Shown here in pieces: positions 17,026-24,859 of a stretch of 64,000 nt of DNA; position 1 is the first letter of the stretch, and every line of letters begins with the position of its first letter. A program made the position numbers and the translations under genes. This DNA is from Nitrospirales bacterium LBB_01 (GTDB lineage: Bacteria > Nitrospirota > Thermodesulfovibrionia > Thermodesulfovibrionales > Magnetobacteriaceae): assembly GCA_004376055.2 (NCBI GenBank), contig CP049016.1, forward strand, positions 248,001-312,000, read 5' to 3'. Under the pieces are notes generated by a model. The model saw only the letters and a list, made by a program, of their open reading frames with translations, ran no database searches and was not told where the DNA came from.

Positions 17026-17556
17026 ATGCTTGCGAAATTCTTGAAAATATCACTAATTGCTATGATGTTGACTGTATTTACGGCTGCATTTGCTTTTGCC
17101 ATACCGATGGAGGGTCAACCTGCGATTGATTTTAAACTTCCGGAATTTTTTGATACCACTAAAGTGTATTCGCTGTCGGATTTTACCGGCAAGGTAATCC
17201 TTTTAAACATATGGGCAAGCTGGTGCACTGGCTGTCAGGCTGAGATGCCGGAGTTTATGGCGCTTGCCGATGACTTTAAGGACAAAGGGTTTGTTATAGT
17301 AGCGGTGTCTGTTGACAATGACGCTGCAAAAGCCGTTGATTTCCTAAAAGACCTTGAAGCAAAGACAGGGAAAAACTTAAACTTCACCACTCTTTACGAC
17401 AAAGACAAAAAGATAGCAAAAGACTACAAGCCACGTGGAATGCCCTCCTCCTATCTGATAGATAAAACCGGTAAAATCAAAAATATTTTCCCAGGCTCCT
17501 TTAGTGCGTCAAATATAGGCGCTCTAAAAGCTGCCATCGTGGAGCTGCTTAAATGA
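17026..17556 (+). CDS. TlpA/ResA-like periplasmic thioredoxin
   Basis: 176 aa with an N-terminal signal peptide or anchor (residues 1-25) and a thioredoxin-like fold of the AhpC/TSA-Redoxin type. The active site is WASWCTGC (Cys67 and Cys70), and the cis-Pro segment is RGMPSSYLID. It likely keeps haem-binding Cys pairs of the neighbouring cytochromes reduced, taking electrons from CcdA encoded upstream. An AAAGGAGG ribosome-binding site precedes the ATG. The stop overlaps the next start by 4 bp. Confidence 0.9.
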   Translation: MLAKFLKISLIAMMLTVFTAAFAFAIPMEGQPAIDFKLPEFFDTTKVYSLSDFTGKVILLNIWASWCTGCQAEMPEFMALADDFKDKGFVIVAVSVDNDAAKAVDFLKDLEAKTGKNLNFTTLYDKDKKIAKDYKPRGMPSSYLIDKTGKIKNIFPGSFSASNIGALKAAIVELLK

Positions 17557-17780
17557 AATCGTTTGTTTTAGCGATAGTGATTGCTACAATTACTATGTTA
17601 ACGTCATGTTCTGAAAAACTTGCAATCGTTAAGCCGTATGAGAGGGAGTTTTTTGCAGAAGATAGGATGTTTTTTAGCCCTATGGAGGGGCGCAGCGAGT
17701 GGGAGGGGCACGTATTTTTGGTTAAAGAGGCGGCACAAGGCGGCGAGGGCTCATTTCAAGGCGGATGCGGCTGCAGATGA
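17553..17780 (+). CDS. DUF4266 small lipoprotein
   Basis: 75-aa lipoprotein: a hydrophobic leader, lipobox MLTSC (Cys19), then the DUF4266 pattern VKPYEREFFAEDRMF and a C-terminal Gly-rich tail with GGCGCR. DUF4266 proteins are typically encoded next to DUF3570 proteins and often near ApbE-type flavin transferases. The start codon overlaps the TlpA-like stop (ATGA), and the 3' end overlaps the DUF3570 gene. Function is unknown; association with extracytoplasmic flavin/haem redox clusters is family knowledge. Confidence 0.8.
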   Translation: MKSFVLAIVIATITMLTSCSEKLAIVKPYEREFFAEDRMFFSPMEGRSEWEGHVFLVKEAAQGGEGSFQGGCGCR

Positions 17781-18928
17781 GACTGCTGAAATTATCTAAA
17801 ATTGTCGCTGTTATTATATTTGTGCTTTTTTCATTTGCTGCGCTTAACGCTGAGGAGTTAAAAGACAAAATTTCACTCGGTTATGATTTCTACACAGATA
17901 GCGGTGACACTAAAGTGTATTCTCCAAACATTGGGATTTATAAAAAAATAACTGGTAACTTTCTAATAGGTGGAAAACTTCGGGTGGATGCCATAACATC
18001 GGCTACTATGTCAAACGGCGGACGAAAAAATACTGTTGACGCCGTAACAAGCGCAACCCGGTCGCATGGAACATTTGACGAGATGCGATATGCTCCTAAT
18101 ATTTTTGCTGAATATAAAGATGATGAAAACGCACTGACTCTCGGAGGCTATTACTCTACAGAAAATGATTACATAGGCCGCTCTTTATATGCCGATTACA
18201 CTCGCCTTCTTAATGAGCAAAACACTGCTTTAGGGTTAGCTGTTTCCTATGCTTTTGACAAATGGCGTCCGTCATTTTCAAGAGTACTCTCAACATATGA
18301 CAGAAACGAGACCGATATAGACGCCTCTGTTACACAGCTGTTTTCTCCCACATTTTCCGGTCAGCTTGTTTACTCATTTATTGAAAAGGACGGCTATCTG
18401 GCCTCTCCCTACTATTACCTGACTACAAAAACGTTTAGTGTCTTTGAGCGTTACCCAGAGCGTAGAACAGGGCACGCATTGGCGTTTAAACTTATAAAAG
18501 CACTTGACCCTCTTACAAGTCTGCACTTTAAGTACAGGCTCTATACCGATACGTGGGATATAAACGCTCACACGTTTGAGGTTGAACTGTATCGTGAAAT
18601 CGCAAAACCTGTGACTTTTGGAGTTAGGTACAGATTTTACACACAGGGAGCCGCCGACTTTATGAAACCCATCAGTCAGTATAAAAGAAATGACCAATAC
18701 ATTGGAGTTGACTACCGATACAGCGCCTTCAACTCAAACACCTTTGGACTTGCGCTTATCTTTAAACCCAAAACGACTGAGACCGCATTTATTGACTTGA
18801 ACAAGATGAAAATAAAGTGCAGCGCCGACTATTACGTCACATCTAAAAACGATTATATTCGGTATTGGTACGATATGGACAGAATGAAGGCGCTGCTTAC
18901 ATCTCTGACAATTGACTACGAGTTTTGA
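17777..18928 (+). CDS. DUF3570 outer-membrane beta-barrel-like protein
   Basis: About 383 aa: signal peptide, then a long series of alternating beta strands rich in Tyr/Phe and ending in DYEF, as expected for an outer-membrane barrel. Near the N-terminus it has two copies of a VDA[IV]TSAT motif (17984-18062), the DUF3570 signature that resembles sites of ApbE-type covalent flavinylation. The ATG at 17777 overlaps the DUF4266 stop; another ATG at 17765 is possible. Together with the dihaem lipoproteins it could form a conduit for electrons through the outer membrane. It is convergent with ubiX. Confidence 0.78.
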   Translation: MRLLKLSKIVAVIIFVLFSFAALNAEELKDKISLGYDFYTDSGDTKVYSPNIGIYKKITGNFLIGGKLRVDAITSATMSNGGRKNTVDAVTSATRSHGTFDEMRYAPNIFAEYKDDENALTLGGYYSTENDYIGRSLYADYTRLLNEQNTALGLAVSYAFDKWRPSFSRVLSTYDRNETDIDASVTQLFSPTFSGQLVYSFIEKDGYLASPYYYLTTKTFSVFERYPERRTGHALAFKLIKALDPLTSLHFKYRLYTDTWDINAHTFEVELYREIAKPVTFGVRYRFYTQGAADFMKPISQYKRNDQYIGVDYRYSAFNSNTFGLALIFKPKTTETAFIDLNKMKIKCSADYYVTSKNDYIRYWYDMDRMKALLTSLTIDYEF

Positions 18929-18943
18929 AATAACATCTTATAT

Positions 18944-19531
18944 TCAATTTCCCCATCTTTTAAATAGATTATGAGAAATGGAGAGATTATCAAGAAGCTT
19001 TCCTGTTATGAAATTTAACATATCATCTATTGATTTAGGTTTTGTATAAAACGCCATAACAGGCGGCGCTATGGTAACACCTATGCGGGAAAGTTTCAGC
19101 ATGTTTTCAAGATGTATCGCACTAAAGGGCATCTCTCTGGGTACCAGTATTAATCGTCTGCGCTCTTTTAGTGTTACATCTGCCGCTCTTTGAACTATAT
19201 TTTCTCCGTAGCCGTTTGCGATGCCTGATAAGGTCTTCATAGAACAGGGAATCACTATCATCCCGTCATTCAAAAATGTGCCGCTAAGAAGCGGGCAGTA
19301 CAAATCCCCCTCTTTGCTGTAAAACAAATGCTCGCTTTTAAAGTACTCTCTTAACGTACTAAGGGCAGCTGTATTCCAGTCATTTCCGGTCTCATCTTTT
19401 ATCACACTAAACGCTGACGTGGAAATGATTAAATGCACTTCGGAGGTCTTTAAGAGTTCCCCAATAAACCTTAACGCAAGCACTGAGCCGCTTGCGCCGG
19501 TAATTGCTACTATGTATTTTTTTCTGCCCAT
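18944..19531 (-). CDS. ubiX: UbiX-family flavin prenyltransferase
   Basis: 195 aa. Makes prenylated FMN, the cofactor of UbiD-type decarboxylases. The N-terminal AITGASGSVLALRF (FMN phosphate loop), a segment VIPCSMKTLSGIANGYGENIVQRAADVTLKERR and the LVPREMPFSAIHLENML motif are all diagnostic. Its UbiD partner is not in the window. It ends 15 bp from the DUF3570 stop, and its start is 10 bp downstream of the cyclic-nucleotide-binding gene's stop. Confidence 0.94.
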   Translation of the reverse strand: MGRKKYIVAITGASGSVLALRFIGELLKTSEVHLIISTSAFSVIKDETGNDWNTAALSTLREYFKSEHLFYSKEGDLYCPLLSGTFLNDGMIVIPCSMKTLSGIANGYGENIVQRAADVTLKERRRLILVPREMPFSAIHLENMLKLSRIGVTIAPPVMAFYTKPKSIDDMLNFITGKLLDNLSISHNLFKRWGN

Positions 19532-19541
19532 AAACGTGTGG

Positions 19542-19997
19542 TCATATATGCCATATTTTCGCCTTTTCTATCATATCAAGCATGTAGTCCACACGCATCA
19601 TCGCTTGCCTCAGTCTTTGCGATACCGCTATGCTGACACCCTTAAATAACCGTCGTCCAAAATCGGGATCCTCTACTATCCTGTTGTCCAGCGACTCTCT
19701 TGATATACTCAGCAGCACCGTAGTTTCAAGTGAAATAACTGTGGCTGAGGTCTGAGTGTCTTCAATGTAGGACATCTCCCCAAGTATCTCGCCTGGGCCT
19801 ACTGTGTTTATTTGTTTGTTGGCATTAGGCAGAAACACTCCTAATGAACCCTCCATAACTATGTAGATATACTCAATATACTCTCCAGCTCTTATGACCA
19901 CAGTATCTGGTTCAATTGTCTGCTCAACACCGGTTGACAGAAGCCACTGTATATCCTCGTCAGAGAGCACCTCAAGCAGCGTAACAAGTTTAGCCAT
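19542..19997 (-). CDS. Cyclic nucleotide-binding (Crp-like) domain protein
   Basis: 151 aa consisting almost wholly of a cyclic nucleotide-monophosphate-binding beta barrel (IRAGEYIEYIYIVMEGSLGVFL, PGEILGEMSYIEDTQTSATVISLETTVLLSI). The phosphate-binding cassette is FGE-like (ILGEMS) with the Arg position replaced. There is no HTH domain, so it is a stand-alone sensor or adaptor. It sits between pilB and ubiX on the same strand, 26 bp after pilB, and may tune pilus assembly. Ligand and output are unknown. Confidence 0.8.
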   Translation of the reverse strand: MAKLVTLLEVLSDEDIQWLLSTGVEQTIEPDTVVIRAGEYIEYIYIVMEGSLGVFLPNANKQINTVGPGEILGEMSYIEDTQTSATVISLETTVLLSISRESLDNRIVEDPDFGRRLFKGVSIAVSQRLRQAMMRVDYMLDMIEKAKIWHI

Positions 19998-20023
19998 ATG
20001 ATAACCTCGTCTTCAACAGCATT

Positions 20024-21784
20024 TTAATAATCGCCAATTGTGTTTCTAAAGACCTCTTCAACAGTGGTAAGCCCAAGTTGAACCTTCTTTAAACCACTCT
20101 GTCTAAGTGTCAACATCCCCATCTTTATCGCCTCTCTCTTTATGGCCTCTGAGGTGCCGCCGGAAAGAATTACCTCTTTTAGTTCACCACGCATTGGCAT
20201 TACCTCATGCAACGCCAGCCTGCCCTTATAACCTGTGTCACCGCACTCAGGGCAACCGCTGCCTATAAAACACTTAAAGTCAGCGATTTCCTCCTTGGGT
20301 ACACCAGCTTTCAGAAGCCGCGTCGGTGTGACAGTTTTATCTTCTATTTTACACTTTGTGCAAATCCTTCTTGCTAACCTCTGTGCAACTATGAGAACCA
20401 CAGAAGATGATACCAAAAAAGGCTCTATCCCTATATTTAAAAGTCTTGTGACAGTGGATGGCGCATCGTTTGTATGCAGAGTGCTCAGCACTAAGTGACC
20501 GGTAAGAGCAGCTTTTACTCCAATTTCTGCTGTCTCCTGGTCTCGTATCTCACCAACCAAAATTATGTCAGGGTCCTGACGCAAAAAGGCCCTCAAGGCG
20601 TTTGCAAATGTCAGCCCAATCTCAGGTTTTACTTGCACCTGATTAATTCCGGCAAGATTATACTCAACCGGATCCTCAGCAGTCATGATGTTTACGCCGG
20701 GTTTATTCAAATGGGAAAGCCCTGAGTACAGAGTGGTTGTTTTACCGCTTCCGGTTGGCCCCGTTACCAGCACCATCCCAAACGGCTTCTCTATTGCTTC
20801 AATGAAATCATTAAGCTGTGTTTCGTCAAAACCTAAAATGGTTAAATCAAGGTTGAGATTGGATTTATCCAGAAGTCTCATAACAACTTTTTCGCCAAAC
20901 TGTAGCGGCAGCGTGGAAACTCTGAAGTCCACCTCTCCGCCTTCATATTTCAGCTTTATACGTCCATCCTGTGGAATTCGCTTTTCTGATATATCAAGAC
21001 GTGACATTATTTTTATTCTGGAAATAAGAGGATTTTTTATAGTATCAGGAAATGGTGGAAACGCCTGCTTTAACACCCCATCAATTCTGTATCTTACACG
21101 TAATTCCTTTTCCCACGGCTCTATGTGAATGTCGCTTGCTCTGTCATTTATAGCATTCATCAGAATCCCGTTAACTAACTGTATTATAGGTGCGGTGTTA
21201 GCATCTGACAGAGAAATCTTTTCTTCTTTCTGATCAACAACGGTAATATTTTGATTAACCTTGCCCAGAAGTTTATTAATCTCAGACATGTCCAGAGTTG
21301 TTTTAGCACCGCTTCTGATGCCATCAGGCACTAACTTCTGTTGGTCTGTCTTAGGATAGTTCTGTTCAATAGCGCGCATAATGGATGTTTCGGTTGCAAC
21401 ATGGACGGCAACTTTCATTCTCGTTATAAACTTAACGTCTTCAATGGCAGGATTGTTTGAAGGGTCGGCAATGACAAGTCTTAGAGCCTCTCCCTCCATT
21501 GTAATCGGTATCATTACATGTTTCTTGGCCTTTTCAAAAGGTACTTTTTTAAGGAGAGCTGTGTCTATCTGATACTTACCTATATCTATCATGGGCACCT
21601 TATACTGTTTACTGTAAAATCCTGCAAGGTCTTCTTCTTTTATATGACCTAATTTTGTCAGCATAGAACCAAGCCGTTTACCTTCTGATTTTTGAAGTTC
21701 AAACGCCTCCATCACCTGTTTTTCTGTGACTAACCCGGCCTGCACAAGAAGCTGACCTTGTATTGGTATAGTAGATACAGCCAT
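20024..21784 (-). CDS. pilB: Type IV pilus assembly / type II secretion ATPase (PilB/GspE)
   Basis: 586-aa hexameric motor. N-terminal MshEN/T2SSE_N domains (GQLLVQAGLVTEKQVMEAFELQ) precede the ATPase core: Walker A GPTGSGKTTTLY near residue 345, Asp box GEIRDQETAEI, His box LSTLHTNDAPSTVTRL, and a four-Cys zinc motif (CTKC and GCPECGD) near residues 480-515. The full-length layout fits PilB better than GspE, but the two are hard to separate by eye. The gspJ-M genes at the right end form a different cluster. The promoter region holds a GCTCTCTCCT-type site before the ATG on this strand. Confidence 0.92.
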   Translation of the reverse strand: MAVSTIPIQGQLLVQAGLVTEKQVMEAFELQKSEGKRLGSMLTKLGHIKEEDLAGFYSKQYKVPMIDIGKYQIDTALLKKVPFEKAKKHVMIPITMEGEALRLVIADPSNNPAIEDVKFITRMKVAVHVATETSIMRAIEQNYPKTDQQKLVPDGIRSGAKTTLDMSEINKLLGKVNQNITVVDQKEEKISLSDANTAPIIQLVNGILMNAINDRASDIHIEPWEKELRVRYRIDGVLKQAFPPFPDTIKNPLISRIKIMSRLDISEKRIPQDGRIKLKYEGGEVDFRVSTLPLQFGEKVVMRLLDKSNLNLDLTILGFDETQLNDFIEAIEKPFGMVLVTGPTGSGKTTTLYSGLSHLNKPGVNIMTAEDPVEYNLAGINQVQVKPEIGLTFANALRAFLRQDPDIILVGEIRDQETAEIGVKAALTGHLVLSTLHTNDAPSTVTRLLNIGIEPFLVSSSVVLIVAQRLARRICTKCKIEDKTVTPTRLLKAGVPKEEIADFKCFIGSGCPECGDTGYKGRLALHEVMPMRGELKEVILSGGTSEAIKREAIKMGMLTLRQSGLKKVQLGLTTVEEVFRNTIGDY

Positions 21785-21973
21785 AGTCTTGCTCTCTCCT
21801 AAATTATGCTGTTACGGTTACCGGCAAACTTACCACAAACTCTTACATGGTTCAAACAGTGTACATACCAAACGTTTTTACTCTCAAAGTACTACTCTAA
21901 AGTTTAAAAGCATACTCATTTGGCAGTGTAACACAACACGAATAAATAGTCAATATATTGTGTTGCCTCAATC

Positions 21974-23902
21974 TTAGTGTGCTATCGCTTTAGTTGCGCA
22001 ATGACCTCCGGTAGCTAAATGTGTTGAAAGATTTTGTTTGGTTTCTTGTAATGCAGCTATAATTGATTTTGAAAGATTCTCAAGCTCGACAAACATTTGA
22101 TGTGCTCGTATAGAGTTCCCTGAGTTATAAACGGACACAATCTCTTTGCCGAGAGCATGGAGTTTTTTATGTGGCTGTTCCATGTTGCCAAAGCAGTGCA
22201 TCTGCCCGCAGAGCTCTTTACCGTCAGAGTAATACCACTTTCCAAGCCGGCACATTGTGTGATCTAAAAGTGTGTTTGGATCTATATGCTCCCCGCCTTT
22301 TATGCAAAACGATATCCGGTTTACCCACAGGCGATGATCTGTCATCGCTAAATCAAGAATTAAAAGCTCTGAGTTTCTGGTCTTAAATCCGGTAGTGCTT
22401 TTACGGAGCTCCTCAGCTGAGGCTATCATTTTATTAACTTCTTTCATGATCTCAACCGATTCCCGTTCCATCTCCTCTGCTATGTGTGAAGTTTTTTCAA
22501 CGTTTTGAACAACATCGTCCGTTGTGGTTGCCTGCTCATCAATTGCTGTAGCGATTGTTGTAATCTGATCACGCACCTCGCCCGTAGCATTTACTATGTC
22601 GTTTAAGACATCCCCTACCTGATTCATCAGTTCTGTTGTTTTGCCGACTTCAATTGAGGCGTTTTCCATAGACTTTGTTGTACGGTCAGACTCCGATTGA
22701 ACGGCATTTATTTTACTGGAAATCTCCGTAGTTGCTACCTTGGTTCTCTCGGCAAGTTTCCTGACCTCATCTGCCACAACCGCAAACCCTCTGCCCTGCT
22801 CACCGGCTCTGGCTGCTTCAATGGCTGCGTTTAAAGCAAGTAGATTTGTCTGATCAGCTATGTCGTTTATGACACTAAGTATATCACCTATTTCATTTAC
22901 ACGGTTGTTTAGTGTGCCTATTAGAGATGCCAGCTCCGACGTTGTAGCGTGTACGATGCTTACTGTGTTTATTGCGCCAAAGGCTATGTCTTTCCCTTTT
23001 TCAGCAATTGTCATAGAGTTTGAAGACGTTGCGGCAGCTTGTGCGGCATTGTTTGCTATGTCCGTTATTGTTTGGCTCATCTCGGCAGAAGCAGTTGCAA
23101 TCTGCATCGTCTGAGAAAGTTGATCTTTTAACCCATCGGTTGTCTTGTCGGTTTTTGTTCTAACTACATCCATCGTATTTACAACGTTATTTATTGATAC
23201 AATCGTGCTGTTGATTATTCCATTAAAAAAATTTATAAGCATGTTCATATCATCTGCTAAATTTCCTATTTCATCGTCGCCGGGATGTTTGATGATAACC
23301 CGAAGGTCTTTGTCGGTAATACTTTTAACCTGTTGTGACAAGAGTTTTATAGGATGCAGGATTTTTCTTCTGGATAAAAACTATACTAAAGCCGATATGA
23401 ACAAATTTAAAATGAATATTAATATTAAAACAGTATAAACCGTGTTTATATGACGAACTGAGAGTTTTTCGGCAACGTTTGTTGCTTCATTTGTTGATTT
23501 GAAGAAATCCTCGCTCTCTTTAACCAATTGCTCAGCGAGGGCAGGATTGGCTCTAAACTCTGTAATATGTTGTCTCAGTTTTTTCCAGCCAGAGTCAACT
23601 TTTTTCATCTCTGTTATAAATATATCCTCATCTGCCTTAGGTATTCCTAATGAAGTGTCACCATTTAAGATTCCATTTATAATTTTCTCAATAGAACCGA
23701 TTACTTTATCAGCCTCTTGATGCTGTTTAACAAATTCTAATTTAACAAGCCTTTGAGCGCCTCCTCTGATTTTGCCTGAAAAATTAACAATTTTCCCGTC
23801 ATCTGTCATATCCATCAGATTATGGCGAACTAACAAACCGCTTGCAAGCGCAGATGCGATTAGAACTACTAACATTAAATTTACCGATATACTTATCTTC
23901 AC
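21974..23902 (-). pseudogene. Methyl-accepting chemotaxis protein interrupted by in-frame TAG
   Basis: One chemoreceptor reading frame of 643 codons, counting the stop. Codons 1-173 (23902-23384) encode TM1, a PilJ/NarX-like periplasmic helical sensor (FSGKIRGGAQRLVKLE) and TM2 (TVLILIFILNLFISALV). Codon 174 is TAG (23383-23381). The same frame resumes with [14 protein letters not shown], the HAMP domain, the signalling hairpin ([35 protein letters not shown]) and a C-terminal zinc-binding CZB domain ([29 protein letters not shown]). A second start is possible only at a TTG (23341) with no ribosome-binding site. TAG is used as a normal stop by neighbours, so this is a nonsense mutation or a readthrough site. 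Confidence 0.85.
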
Positions 23903-24061
23903 CTATTGTCCCTCCTCTGTTTAAAATATTCAGGCTAAATCATCCCAAGAGAATCACCTGCTTTATGCTGCCCTCCACTACAATAGCACCTTTACCACAG
24001 CGTAATAATTATAGTTAATTTAAAAGTGCTTTTGCAACAAAAAACCCAGCAAGATTAGCTC

Positions 24062-24145
24062 TTAACATAAATTTCCCGTGATATATTTTGCAGTTCTAAG
24101 GGCAAGCGCATTGATTGTCAGTGACGGCGCCTCTCCGCCGCCTGA
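24062..24145 (-). pseudogene. 3' fragment of a GMC oxidoreductase
   Basis: The minus strand reads SGGGEAPSLTINALALRTAK then YITGNLC-stop. This matches the C-terminus of the full GMC oxidoreductase gene at 24860-26521 almost residue for residue. The last 51 bp of homology are identical, while the part nearer the toxin-antitoxin pair differs mostly at silent positions. It is a 27-codon tail of a second copy, cut off from its body by the HigBA module. Confidence 0.75.
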
Positions 24146-24155
24146 GCGAATTTAT

Positions 24156-24431
24156 TCAGACTATCACAATTTCCAACTTCTTTCCCAGTGCCGAGGCGAC
24201 ACGTTCAAGAGTTGAAAGCTTTATGTCTTCGGCGTGGTTTTCAATCCGAGATATCGCAGTCTTTTTAGTATGAAGTCTGAGGGCAAGTTCCTCCTGTGTT
24301 ATCCCTGCATCTTCACGTGCTTGTCTGAGAATCATGCCAACTTTTAACTGCTCGTATCCCTCATCATACCCATTAGCAAAATCTTTATCTCTCATCTTCC
24401 TTTCGGTTATGTATTTTTTCAAATCACTCAT
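24156..24431 (-). CDS. higA: HigA-type XRE antitoxin
   Basis: 91 aa with a Cro/C1-type helix-turn-helix: LRQAREDAGITQEELALRLHT, then AISRIENHAEDIKLSTLERVASALG. It ends KLEIVIV. The gene starts within the last codons of the upstream toxin gene (8-bp overlap), the toxin-first order of HigBA systems. It is expected to bind and neutralise the toxin and repress the module. The first residues (SDLKKYITERK, LANGYDEGYEQLKVG-like segment) match the usual HigA N-terminal extension. Confidence 0.9.
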   Translation of the reverse strand: MSDLKKYITERKMRDKDFANGYDEGYEQLKVGMILRQAREDAGITQEELALRLHTKKTAISRIENHAEDIKLSTLERVASALGKKLEIVIV

Positions 24432-24783
24432 ACTTTTTTCTCCTCTTTAAAAAATCTCTCCTGTATGCTTCTGCTTTTTCAATTTCGGCCTTTGGTATCT
24501 TCTGAGTCTTCTTGATAAAGCCATTAGTTAGCACAATCAATGAGTTATCAGCAAAGAAACAGAATATCCTATAAGTATTAGAGCCAAACGTAACCCTGCA
24601 CTCCCATATATCTTTTGTCCCTGAGAGCTTCTTGAAATAACCTGACGGAACAGAATCCAAATCCTCTACTAGTTTGAGAACCCATGTTATCTTCTGAGCA
24701 ACCTTACCAGACAGTAAATCTAAAAAATCACGCACAGGGCTTTTCCCTTCGGCTGTCGTGTAAAAGACAACTGTCTTAGTCAT
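24424..24783 (-). CDS. higB: HigB/RelE-superfamily toxin (phage Gp49-like)
   Basis: 119 aa of the Gp49-like/HigB branch of RelE: VVFYTTAEGKSPVRDFLDLL, VAQKITWVLKLVEDL, SGTKDIWECRVTFGSNTYRIFCFFADNSLIVLTNGFIKKTQKIP. Ribosome-dependent mRNA cleavage is family knowledge. It lies upstream of and overlaps the antitoxin. The start codon at 24783 is followed upstream by an AT-rich region with TTGACA-like TTGACAAATG on the coding strand. It lies between a GMC gene and a GMC 3' fragment. Confidence 0.9.
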   Translation of the reverse strand: MTKTVVFYTTAEGKSPVRDFLDLLSGKVAQKITWVLKLVEDLDSVPSGYFKKLSGTKDIWECRVTFGSNTYRIFCFFADNSLIVLTNGFIKKTQKIPKAEIEKAEAYRRDFLKRRKKYE

Positions 24784-24859
24784 ATCTCTATGTTAACCTG
24801 CATGTTAACATTTGTCAATACCATTTTGCGCGTAAAAAGGGATTTAAGGCTATGACAAG

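Noticed and set aside
23381-23383. Pyrrolysine or other global TAG recoding
   Set aside because: TAG ends several neighbouring genes in the normal way, so a global reassignment is unlikely. A local readthrough or mutation is kept as the explanation.
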